From positions 1 through 35,331 of the forward strand of contig RPOO01000002.1 in the NCBI GenBank assembly GCA_003857025.1: a DNA stretch of 35,331 nt. Reading direction: 5' to 3'. A program made the translations under genes and the position numbers. The stretch's first letter is position 1. Every line of letters starts with the position of its first letter. This document shows, piece by piece, positions 9,055-17,892 of the stretch. Origin of the DNA: Methanothrix sp. (lineage in GTDB: Archaea; Halobacteriota; Methanosarcinia; Methanotrichales; Methanotrichaceae). A model generated the notes under the pieces. It had not been told where the DNA came from. It saw only the letters and a list, made by a program, of their open reading frames with translations, and made no database searches.

Positions 9055-12000
9055 CTAGCAACCGTTAGACCCTGGCCAATATCTATTCAATACTTCCTCC
9101 AGATCGCTTATCTTCACAGGTTTGCTGATATAATCATCCATGCCGCTATCCAGACATTTCTTCATATCGCCTTCCAGGGCAGAAGCTGTTATGGCTATCA
9201 CTTTGGGACCGTTATCCGGCCAGCGTTGGCGAATAATCCTCGTTGCATCCAGTCCGCCGATCTCGGGCATTCTGACATCCATGAGCACGATATCGTAATG
9301 CTGGCGACCGAGGGCTTGCAGGGCTTCTATTCCATTGGCAACGGGGTCCGCGCTGCAGCCCAGGCGCTTGAGCATTGCCATAACGACCTTTTGATTTGAT
9401 GAGTTGTCCTCGGCGAGCAGGATGCGTGGTGAATGAATCGATGGTGAATGAACCGATACATTCTCATCGGCACCACTAACCTGAGATGATCCTTCCATTG
9501 GCTTACCGGCGAAAAGATCGAGCAGTACCATGAATAATTGAGCCAGCTTGATGGGTTTGGTGAGAACGGCAGTGAATATATCCGGGGCCTCGCTCCGGCC
9601 CAGAGAGGCGAGCAGCACCAACGGCAGAGTAACGCTGATTTTTCGCATCTCCTCGGCCAACACTAATCCGTCGATATCGGCAATATCTCCATCAAGGATA
9701 GCCAAATCAAAGTCGTCCCCTCTCTGAATCCAACTGAGAGCATCCCGGCCCGAGGACGCGATCAGGGGCACCATTCCCCAGTAATATGTTTGAAGACCCA
9801 AGATATGACGGTTGGTTTTATTATTATCGACTATCAGCACATGCTTGCCCACAAGCTGAGGCTGAATGATATTCAAGAAGGGCTTCGCATCTGTTGGGGC
9901 TGCGAGAAGGTTGATGGTGAAATGGAATGTCGAGCCCTTTCCAAGAACGCTTTCCACCCAAATCCTGCCGCCCATCAGCTCCACGAGCTTCTTGCTTATG
10001 GCCAGCCCAAGACCTGTGCCCCCATAATTGCGTGTTGCAGAAGTCTCGACCTGGCTGAATGGTTTGAACAATTTCTCGTTATCTTCCGGAGAGATGCCGA
10101 TCCCTGTATCTTGAATTGCGAAATGAATCTCGTGTTTTTTGGAAAATGCCTTATCCGAGACTGCCTTTTCTGAGACGAAAAGTCTGATCTCGCCCTCCGA
10201 TGTGAATTTGACTGCATTATTCAACAAATTGACAAGTATCTGGCGCAATCTCGCCGGATCTCCTAATATATCGTCGGGAACGTTCTTATCAATTAAATAA
10301 ACAAGATTCAGTTTTTTCTCGTTGGCTTGAACCGCTACCAGGTCGATGGACTCTTCAATGCATCTGCGAATACTGAAAGGCTGCTCCTCCAGCACCGTTT
10401 TCTCCTGATCCATCTTCGAGAAATCCAGAATATCGTTTATTATGACCATGAGCGCATCGCCGCTCATCCTGATCGTCTCGATGAAGTCTCTTTGCTCTTC
10501 GTTCAATGCGTCACCATCGAGAAGCAGGCTGGTCATGCCGATTACCGCATTCATGGGAGTTCGGATTTCATGGCTCATGTTGGCCATAAACTCTGATTTG
10601 GCTTGAATTGCTGCATCTGCCAGTTCCTTGGCCTCGCGCAGAGCTTTTTCCGTCTTTTCATGCTCAACAATCTCCGCCTTCAGCCCGGCATTTGAGCATT
10701 CCAGCTCCACCTTCGCCCGATTCAACTCAGCGGTCCTCTCCTGGACACGCAGCTCAAGCTCATCCTTGGCCTTGCGGAGCGCTTCCTCGAAGTTTTTGCG
10801 CTCTGTGATGTCGACCACAGCGCCTGACGCGCGCCAGGGGTACAGGTTCCCGGCATCTGCATCTCCCGCGAATTCCGTGGTCCCGCGGACCCGCAGCCAT
10901 CGAACATGACCCTCGGAATGAACGATGCGATAGTCCATCTCCAAGACTCCGTTTCGATCACCGTAGGGATTATTGGCCGATGTCATGGCTGCCAGATAGG
11001 CCGGGCGGTCCGCGGGATGGACGGCTATCGGCACTCCATCCGCATCCAGAAGGAACGGTTCATTCGCCATCAAGCCGAAGAGCCTCTTGAGTTCAGGAGA
11101 CCAGTAGCTTTGGTTGGAAATGAAGTCGTGAGTGTAAGTGCCGACCTCGCCGTTTTCGGCTGCCAGACGCGCTCGCGCCTCGCTCTCGCGCAAAGCCTCC
11201 TCAGCCAGCTTCATCGGCGTCAAATCAACAGTGGCGATCCCGATGCCTGTAACTCTTCCCGCCACATCACGAATCGGCTCCAGGAAAACATCGAGAAACA
11301 TCGGCTTGCCGCTACGCATGAACCATATCTGCTCGCGAACCTCCGACTCAGTCTCAAGTACCCGGCGCTTTAGCTCAATCAAGTGCTCAGCTTCCTGCGG
11401 CTCGAACAGTTCCCTATCAGTCTTTCCCACAACCTCGACAGGGTTCACGGTCTTCTGGTTGTATGCCCAGAGGAAGCGAAGTTCCCTGTCCTGAGCGGCC
11501 ACCGAAACAGGCGCGTTCTGCAGAGATAATCTGAAGCGCTCCTCGCTCTCCCGCAAGGCCTCTTCGGCTCTGATGCGGCCAGTGGCGAGCGCGACCTGCT
11601 CCGCCACCGACTTCATCATCCCCAGATCTTCTTCGCTAAATGAACGGCGCGAACTGGTGCCGAAAGAAAGCGTGCCGATAACTTTGCCCTGATCCAGCAG
11701 CGGATAGCAGACATAAGCCTTGACGCCAAAGGATCTCACCAGCTCCGCCCTTGAGTCAAGAGTCTCTTGGATATTCTCGGCCACAATCCTGCAGCCCTGC
11801 TGAGCCACCAAGCCGCAGACGGCCTCGCCGTATTCCAGCCATTCAATCTCCCGGGCCTTTTCCTCCGGGATGCCTGCCCATGCATTCAGGTGAAGGCGCC
11901 CTTCCCGCTCATCAATGAGATAATTAAAAAAGACATGGCAGTCCAGGAATTTCATTACCTTCAGGCACAGATCCCTCACGATCCGCCGGGGCGTCTTGCT

Positions 12001-14799
12001 CTCGAGCAGTCGGCTGGCAGTGTAAGATATGATCTCGAGCCGCTCGTTGTTGCGGCAGAGCTGCTCTTCCGCTCTCTTGCGCTCGGTGATGTCGCGGAAG
12101 ACAAGCACGACTCCACTGATGCTTCCGTCCCGGTTCTTTATGGGCGCTCCGCTATCATCGATTGGAACTTCTAAGCCGTCTCTTCTTATAAGGATGGTAT
12201 GATTGGCAAGACCGACAATTGCTCCCTTTTCCAGCACTTTGGCGATGGGATCGGCGACCTCGGCTCTCGTGTACTCATTGATGATATCAAAAACAAGTTT
12301 AGCCGGCTGCATCTTTGCTTCTTGAAGAGTCCATCCCGTCAGCTCTTCTGCCACGTGGTTCATGAAGGTGACCTTACCGTCATTATCGGTTGCAATGACT
12401 GCATCACCAATGCTGGCCAGCGTAGTGGCAAAGCGTTGCTCGCTCTTTCGCAAATCCTCTTCGGCCAGGAGATGGAGCCGCTCATCATCGAGAGCGCCCA
12501 GAGCATAGGATATATCTGCGCTCAGAGATTCCAGCAGTTCGACATGCTCGGCATCGAAGGCTTTGGGTTCAAGGGCATAGATTGTGAGAGCGCCGACCAC
12601 ACTTTCCCGGCAGCGCAAGGGAAATGAGGCCGAAGCACGGAACCCATAACGCAAAGCCGCTTTACGCCAGGGGAGTGTGGCCGAATTGGAGTCAAAGTCG
12701 TCATTGGTTACAGCCTTTTCCTCGCGAATGCAGGTGCCCGTCGGACCGCTGCCAAACTCGCCATCAACCTCGATTCGAATCCCTTTGAGATAGTCAACCG
12801 CCTGGCCCGCACAGGCCACAGGAAACACTCGCCTGCCTTCCACTTGCCCAATCCACACCAGCGGAAAAGAGCCAATTTCCGCCACAACCCGGCAGACATC
12901 GGAATACAGCGACTCAACATCCTGTTTTCGCACTATGATCTCATTCACCCGGCTGAGCACTGCGTAGAGGCGGGTGAGCTTAGAGAGCCGTTCCTCCTGG
13001 CGCTTTCGCTCCGTGATGTCGATGCATATTCCGATCATCCGGACGGGGCGGTCATGATCGTAAATTCCTCTTCCAAGGGCGTTTATCCAGCGCACGCTGC
13101 CATCGGGCCTGACAATGCGGTAAATGCTATCAAGTCCCGTATGCTCCGTTATTGCCTGCTTGATCCTCGAATTGGCTCCGTCTCTATCTTCAGGATGCAG
13201 AACGCTATTCCACACATGGAAAGATGCGGCATTGCTCTTTGGATCGATGCCGAACACCTCAAACAGCTCCGGGGACCACGCGATACTATTGTCTATTACA
13301 TTCCAATCCCAAGTCCCGGCCCCAGCTCCCTGCAAAGCCGTCTCTAAGCGCTCATTCACTTGCCGCAGCGCGTCTTTCATCCTCTTGGATTCGGTCATAT
13401 CGCTATAGGTAACGACTACGCCGTACCCATCCAGGGAGAGCGGTTCTGCGGTTACATTGATCCAGGTAACATCATCACTGCTCTTGACTATTCCCATCTC
13501 GATGTTCTCGACGCGCTTTTTTTCTTCAAGGGCACGCACGCTGGCAAACTCTTCGGGCGGCATGGGCGTGCCGTCCGGGCGAATGATCATCCATTCTGCG
13601 CCGTCGATCTCTCGGCTCGTATGCTCCTGCAAAGGAACGCCAAGAAGCCTCACTGCTTCTTTATTAGCTTCCAGAATCCGGCCATCCTGATCGGAGACTG
13701 TGATCCCAAGAGGAAATGAATCAAAAAGGGCGGAATATTTCAGCAGATTGATGCGCAATTCCTCATCCTTTCTCTTGCGCTCGGTGGTGTCCATGAAAAT
13801 AACTGCGAACTGAAGAGGCATAGAGCGATAGGCAAACACCTGATAATGTTTGCCCAGCGCCGGAGAATAGTGCTCAAATTGGGTCGGCTCGCCGGTCAAT
13901 GCCACGGCACCGTAAGCCTTCACCCACAGCGGGCTATCTCCGGGCAGTACCTCATTGTGTGTCCTGCCGATCAAGTCTGTGCGCTTCAATCCCGTGAGAC
14001 GCTCAAATGCAGGGTTGACATCGAGGAATCGAAAGTCGACCGGCTCGCCCGATTCATCGCAGATGATCTCGTGAAGTGCGAAGCCTTCCGTCATTGCATT
14101 GAAGAGATCTCGATAGCGCAGCTCGCTCTCTTGCAGCGTGGCACTGGTTCTCTCGACAAGCTCGTGAAACTCTTCCTCGCGCTTTTGCAGCGTTTGCTCC
14201 ATCCTTTTATTAGTGGAGTTCTCGATGATCTGCCAAACACCTGAGCGTTTGATCAGGGCTAACTGATGGTTGGCGACGACGTCCAGAATCTCCGGTGCCC
14301 GGCATTCCGGAAGGGAATATGTGCAGAGGGCCATCATACGAAAGCGGCCGATAGCGTTGTTGATGGCTGCTTCATATTCAGCGAAGTTCTTCCAATCGTC
14401 TTTCTCCGGCCAAAAGATGTTTGCAGAGATCCTCATGCCGGCATATCCTCGCTGCAACGCCGCCTCAAGCTTATTCACCCATCCCCCGAACACTTCATTC
14501 GCGGAGAATTCCCAGGATCGCGGGTACCCACGACTGCAATCAAGGATCTCGATCTGGCCTTTTTCAATGTAATCGTCCAGGTCGGGAACTGCTGAACGCA
14601 GGGCATTGATGGCCGAATCGACCTGCAAAGGAGCCGAGGTTATCCACATGCAAAATTCGCCGGCCTTCAACCCCTCCCGAAAATAGGGTACGAGAGTCTC
14701 GATCAGATCCTGGCTGGTATAGTAAAATTGGCAAAAATGCGTCCCCCAGGGAATTACACCTACAATATCGATTCCCGATTGCCTCGTGGCAGCATCCAT
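9055..14799 (-). CDS. giant hybrid sensor histidine kinase: MEDS-PAS/GAF array-HisKA-HATPase-REC-REC
   Basis: 1914 aa. MEDS-like N-terminus (GVIPWGTHFCQFYYTSQDLIETLVPYFREGLKAGEFCMWITS). Multiple PAS/PAC units (ITERKR motifs) and two GAF-like segments. H-box FMANMSHEIRTPMNAVIGM, N-box LRQILVNLLNNAVKFT, G1 DTGIGIS, G2 GGTGLGLAIS. Two C-terminal receivers (LAILDGDIADIDG; DIVLMDVRMPEIGG). Confidence 0.95.
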   Translation of the reverse strand: MDAATRQSGIDIVGVIPWGTHFCQFYYTSQDLIETLVPYFREGLKAGEFCMWITSAPLQVDSAINALRSAVPDLDDYIEKGQIEILDCSRGYPRSWEFSANEVFGGWVNKLEAALQRGYAGMRISANIFWPEKDDWKNFAEYEAAINNAIGRFRMMALCTYSLPECRAPEILDVVANHQLALIKRSGVWQIIENSTNKRMEQTLQKREEEFHELVERTSATLQESELRYRDLFNAMTEGFALHEIICDESGEPVDFRFLDVNPAFERLTGLKRTDLIGRTHNEVLPGDSPLWVKAYGAVALTGEPTQFEHYSPALGKHYQVFAYRSMPLQFAVIFMDTTERKRKDEELRINLLKYSALFDSFPLGITVSDQDGRILEANKEAVRLLGVPLQEHTSREIDGAEWMIIRPDGTPMPPEEFASVRALEEKKRVENIEMGIVKSSDDVTWINVTAEPLSLDGYGVVVTYSDMTESKRMKDALRQVNERLETALQGAGAGTWDWNVIDNSIAWSPELFEVFGIDPKSNAASFHVWNSVLHPEDRDGANSRIKQAITEHTGLDSIYRIVRPDGSVRWINALGRGIYDHDRPVRMIGICIDITERKRQEERLSKLTRLYAVLSRVNEIIVRKQDVESLYSDVCRVVAEIGSFPLVWIGQVEGRRVFPVACAGQAVDYLKGIRIEVDGEFGSGPTGTCIREEKAVTNDDFDSNSATLPWRKAALRYGFRASASFPLRCRESVVGALTIYALEPKAFDAEHVELLESLSADISYALGALDDERLHLLAEEDLRKSEQRFATTLASIGDAVIATDNDGKVTFMNHVAEELTGWTLQEAKMQPAKLVFDIINEYTRAEVADPIAKVLEKGAIVGLANHTILIRRDGLEVPIDDSGAPIKNRDGSISGVVLVFRDITERKRAEEQLCRNNERLEIISYTASRLLESKTPRRIVRDLCLKVMKFLDCHVFFNYLIDEREGRLHLNAWAGIPEEKAREIEWLEYGEAVCGLVAQQGCRIVAENIQETLDSRAELVRSFGVKAYVCYPLLDQGKVIGTLSFGTSSRRSFSEEDLGMMKSVAEQVALATGRIRAEEALRESEERFRLSLQNAPVSVAAQDRELRFLWAYNQKTVNPVEVVGKTDRELFEPQEAEHLIELKRRVLETESEVREQIWFMRSGKPMFLDVFLEPIRDVAGRVTGIGIATVDLTPMKLAEEALRESEARARLAAENGEVGTYTHDFISNQSYWSPELKRLFGLMANEPFLLDADGVPIAVHPADRPAYLAAMTSANNPYGDRNGVLEMDYRIVHSEGHVRWLRVRGTTEFAGDADAGNLYPWRASGAVVDITERKNFEEALRKAKDELELRVQERTAELNRAKVELECSNAGLKAEIVEHEKTEKALREAKELADAAIQAKSEFMANMSHEIRTPMNAVIGMTSLLLDGDALNEEQRDFIETIRMSGDALMVIINDILDFSKMDQEKTVLEEQPFSIRRCIEESIDLVAVQANEKKLNLVYLIDKNVPDDILGDPARLRQILVNLLNNAVKFTSEGEIRLFVSEKAVSDKAFSKKHEIHFAIQDTGIGISPEDNEKLFKPFSQVETSATRNYGGTGLGLAISKKLVELMGGRIWVESVLGKGSTFHFTINLLAAPTDAKPFLNIIQPQLVGKHVLIVDNNKTNRHILGLQTYYWGMVPLIASSGRDALSWIQRGDDFDLAILDGDIADIDGLVLAEEMRKISVTLPLVLLASLGRSEAPDIFTAVLTKPIKLAQLFMVLLDLFAGKPMEGSSQVSGADENVSVHSPSIHSPRILLAEDNSSNQKVVMAMLKRLGCSADPVANGIEALQALGRQHYDIVLMDVRMPEIGGLDATRIIRQRWPDNGPKVIAITASALEGDMKKCLDSGMDDYISKPVKISDLEEVLNRYWPGSNGC
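9080..10600 (-). repeat. paralogous kinase/receiver cassette, copy A (HisKA-HATPase-REC-REC), approximate limits
   Basis: Long stretches of high nucleotide similarity to about 14950-16460, e.g. CTTCACAGGTTTGCTGATATA...TTTCTTCATATCGCCTTCCAGGGC and TCGAGCCCTTTCCAAGAACGCTTTCCACCCAAATCCTGCCGCCCATCAGCTCCACGAGCTTCTT. Limits by eye. Confidence 0.75.
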
Positions 14800-14925
14800 C
14801 TATTTATCGCTCCTGGTCCTGACTCTTTGCTCTTGTCCGACTCGCTTACTTGAAATAAAATGAAAAATATCCAATTATTTTAATATTGTTGAGCATTTCC
14901 GCCAATTCTCCATTCTTGAATATTG

Positions 14926-17892
14926 TCACTCTTTAAATGCGGGCCGATATTTGTTCAATACTTCTTCCAGATCGCTCATCTTCACAGGTTTGCTGATATA
15001 GCCGTCCATACCGCTATCCAAACATTTCTTCATATCGCCTTCCAGGGCGTAGGCAGTTATCGCTATCACCTTCGGCCCATTTTCAGGCCAGCGCTCACGA
15101 ATGATCTTCGTGGCATCCAGGCCGCCGATCTCAGGCATTCTGACATCCATAAGGACGATATCATAATGCTGACGACCAAGGGCTTGCAGGGCTTCTATTC
15201 CATTGGCGACGGGATCGGCTCTGTAGCCCAGGCGCTTGAGCATCGCCATAACAACCTTTTGGTTTGATGTGTTGTCCTCAGCAAGAAGGATGCGCGGCGA
15301 ATGGACCGATGCATTTGCGTTATCATCATTTGCGTCACGATCACTTGCATCATCATCACTTGCATGAGAAGATCCTCCATCCGGCTTCTTGGCAAATAAC
15401 TCAAGCAGGACGACATACAATTGAGCGAGCTTTATCGGTTTAACGAGAACTGCGGTAAAAATATCAGAGGTCTCGCTATAGTCCAAGGAGGTGAGAAGCA
15501 CCAACGGCAAAGCCCTATTGAATTCTCGCATCTCCTTGGCCAACAACAATCCATCGTCATCCTCTATGCTGCCATCAAGGATAACCAGATCAAAGTCGTC
15601 ACCCCTCTTAATCCAGCTAAGAGCATCTCGGCCCGAAGATGCAATCAAAGGCACCATACCCCAAGAATATGCTTGAAGACCCAGGATATGCCGGTTGATT
15701 TTATTATTATCGACTATCAGCACGTGCTTGCCCACAAGCTGAGGCTGAATAATATTCATGAAAGGCTTCGCATCGTTCAAAGCTGCGAGCGTGTTTATGG
15801 TGAAATGGAATGTCGAGCCCTTTCCAAGAACGCTTTCCACCCAAATCCTGCCGCCCATCAGCTCCACGAGCTTCTTACTTATGGCCAGCCCGAGGCCCGT
15901 CCCCCCATAATTTCGTGTTGTGGAAGTCTCGACCTGGCTGAAGGGTTTGAACAATTTTTCAATATTGTCTGCAGAAATGCCGATCCCCGTATCTTGAATT
16001 GCGAAATGAATCTCGTGATTTTTGGAAATATCCGTGCAAGAGACGGAAAGCTTGACATCTCCCTTATTGGTGAATTTGCTTGCGTTATTCAACAGGTTAA
16101 TGAGTACCTGACGCAGCCTCGCCGGGTCTCCTAATATTGTCTCCGGGACGTTTTCATCGATTACATAGGACAGATTCAGCCGTTTCTCTTTAGCCTGAAC
16201 GGCCACCAGGTCGATGGACTCTTCAATGCAGTTGCGAAGACTGAAAGGCTGCTCCTCCAGCACGGTCCTTTGCCGGTCCATCTTCGAGAAGTCGAGGATA
16301 TCGTTTATTATGACCATGAGCGCATCGCCGCTCGTTCTGATCGTCTCGATGAAGTCCCTATGCTCAAGTGCCAGGTTTTCATCATCTAAGAGAAGAGAGG
16401 TCATGCCTATGACCGCATTCATGGGCGTGCGGATCTCATGGCTCATGTTGGCCATGAAATCGGATTTGGCCAAAACCGCAGCCTCTGCGGCATCTTTGGC
16501 CGCCCTTAACTCCGCCTCGGCCTGTTTGCGGGCGGTCACGTCTCTGCCCAGGGATAAAACGGCGGGATAGCTTTCAAAAACAATAGGAGTCGATGCAACT
16601 TCGGCTTCGACGATTCTGCCATCCATCCGGATAAATTTGTACTCTGCCGTCTCACTTATCTCATTCATTTCCAAAATCTTATTTATCCGATCCCGGGCCA
16701 TTTCCTTGTGATCTTCATGGACAAAATGCAGGATAGATCGGCCCAGGAATTCTTCTCGATTTGATCCCCCAAGAAGTTTTACCAGTGCATCATTAGCGAA
16801 AAGGATCTTGTCGCTCTTTAGAACGCAGATGGCATCAGGAGACAGCTCCACAAGCCGCCTGTACTGCGCCTCACTCTTCTGCAGAGCTTTGTTGATCTTC
16901 TCGAGATCGGCAGTCCTCTCCAAAACCTTCAGCTCCAACTCATCTTTCGCCTGTCTTAGAGCCTCTTCCGCTTTTTTGCGCTCCGATATGTCGCGGATAA
17001 TGCTCAAAAGGACGCGCTTACCTTCGATTATTGTTCCAATGGAGCTGACCTCCACCGGAAAGACGCTGCCATCTTTGCACATGTGATAGGTTTCGAAGAG
17101 CAGACCTCTGGCATCGGCGAGCTGCATTTGCATAAATGCGCTCTCTTTGGCATCACGAGGCCTCAAATCAAGGATGTTCTTGGAAAGCAGCTCATCACGA
17201 GTATATCCGTAGGCTTTTATTGCAGCCTCATTGGCCTCGATTATGCTGCCGTCTCTGCTCATATGGAATATGATGTCACGAGCATGTTTGGATATAAGCT
17301 GATAGCGGTTTAATATCGACTCGGCTTTCTTGCTCTCCGTTATATCGACTATGGCAATCCGGCATTCTCTCTCGCCCGGTGGTAAATCAGACGTGGCCGT
17401 GCCGACAATTCGGGCATAGATAATCGGCACTCCATCCCGCAAGAGGCTTAATTCGCAAGTTTGCCTGACGGAGGTCTCAAATGTCTTCTTGCGGAAATCA
17501 TCAAAAGAGGCACGATCTTTGAGCGCAACAAACTTCGAAAAGCTCCTGTTCGTCAGATTGCGCCTCTCTACTCCGAGAAGCGTGGCTCCCGCCAGGTTGA
17601 CCTCCAGAATAATCCCCTGCTCATTCAGATTGAATAGGCCGATAGGCGCAAAATCGTAGAGGTCGGAGTACTTCGCCAGAGCATCTTCCGCTTCCAGCTT
17701 GGTGCGCTTCAGCTCCTCGTTTTGCATCTCCAGCTCAATCTGGTGAACCTGCAGTTCATGGACCAGAGCCAGAGCGTCTTTGCTCCCCTCAACTGCAAAG
17801 CCGCCAGCATTGTCTTTGCGGTACTTCAGGCGCTCCTCCGCCTGACGGCGCAGATCTCTTCCGGGATTCGTTTCAGTTCGTTCTTTTTTCAT
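14926..17892 (-). CDS. hybrid sensor histidine kinase: PAS(x3)-HisKA-HATPase-REC-REC
   Basis: 988 aa; PAS segments (LYDFAPIGLFNLNEQG; HARDIIFHMSRDGSIIEANEA; VELSPDAICVLKSDKILFAND), H-box MSHEIRTPMNAVIGM, DTGIGIS, GGTGLGLAIS, two receivers (LVILDGSIEDDDG; DIVLMDVRMPEIGG). Confidence 0.95.
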   Translation of the reverse strand: MKKERTETNPGRDLRRQAEERLKYRKDNAGGFAVEGSKDALALVHELQVHQIELEMQNEELKRTKLEAEDALAKYSDLYDFAPIGLFNLNEQGIILEVNLAGATLLGVERRNLTNRSFSKFVALKDRASFDDFRKKTFETSVRQTCELSLLRDGVPIIYARIVGTATSDLPPGERECRIAIVDITESKKAESILNRYQLISKHARDIIFHMSRDGSIIEANEAAIKAYGYTRDELLSKNILDLRPRDAKESAFMQMQLADARGLLFETYHMCKDGSVFPVEVSSIGTIIEGKRVLLSIIRDISERKKAEEALRQAKDELELKVLERTADLEKINKALQKSEAQYRRLVELSPDAICVLKSDKILFANDALVKLLGGSNREEFLGRSILHFVHEDHKEMARDRINKILEMNEISETAEYKFIRMDGRIVEAEVASTPIVFESYPAVLSLGRDVTARKQAEAELRAAKDAAEAAVLAKSDFMANMSHEIRTPMNAVIGMTSLLLDDENLALEHRDFIETIRTSGDALMVIINDILDFSKMDRQRTVLEEQPFSLRNCIEESIDLVAVQAKEKRLNLSYVIDENVPETILGDPARLRQVLINLLNNASKFTNKGDVKLSVSCTDISKNHEIHFAIQDTGIGISADNIEKLFKPFSQVETSTTRNYGGTGLGLAISKKLVELMGGRIWVESVLGKGSTFHFTINTLAALNDAKPFMNIIQPQLVGKHVLIVDNNKINRHILGLQAYSWGMVPLIASSGRDALSWIKRGDDFDLVILDGSIEDDDGLLLAKEMREFNRALPLVLLTSLDYSETSDIFTAVLVKPIKLAQLYVVLLELFAKKPDGGSSHASDDDASDRDANDDNANASVHSPRILLAEDNTSNQKVVMAMLKRLGYRADPVANGIEALQALGRQHYDIVLMDVRMPEIGGLDATKIIRERWPENGPKVIAITAYALEGDMKKCLDSGMDGYISKPVKMSDLEEVLNKYRPAFKE
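14950..16460 (-). repeat. paralogous kinase/receiver cassette, copy B, approximate limits
   Basis: Direct-repeat partner of about 9080-10600; same order and near-identical protein sequence. Confidence 0.75.
15310..15367 (-). repeat. low-complexity in-frame repeat encoding an Asp/Asn/Ala/Ser inter-receiver linker
   Basis: Plus strand GCATTTGCGTTATCATCATTTGCGTCACGATCACTTGCATCATCATCACTTGCATGA; encodes SHASDDDASDRDANDDNANAS between REC1 and REC2. Confidence 0.8.
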
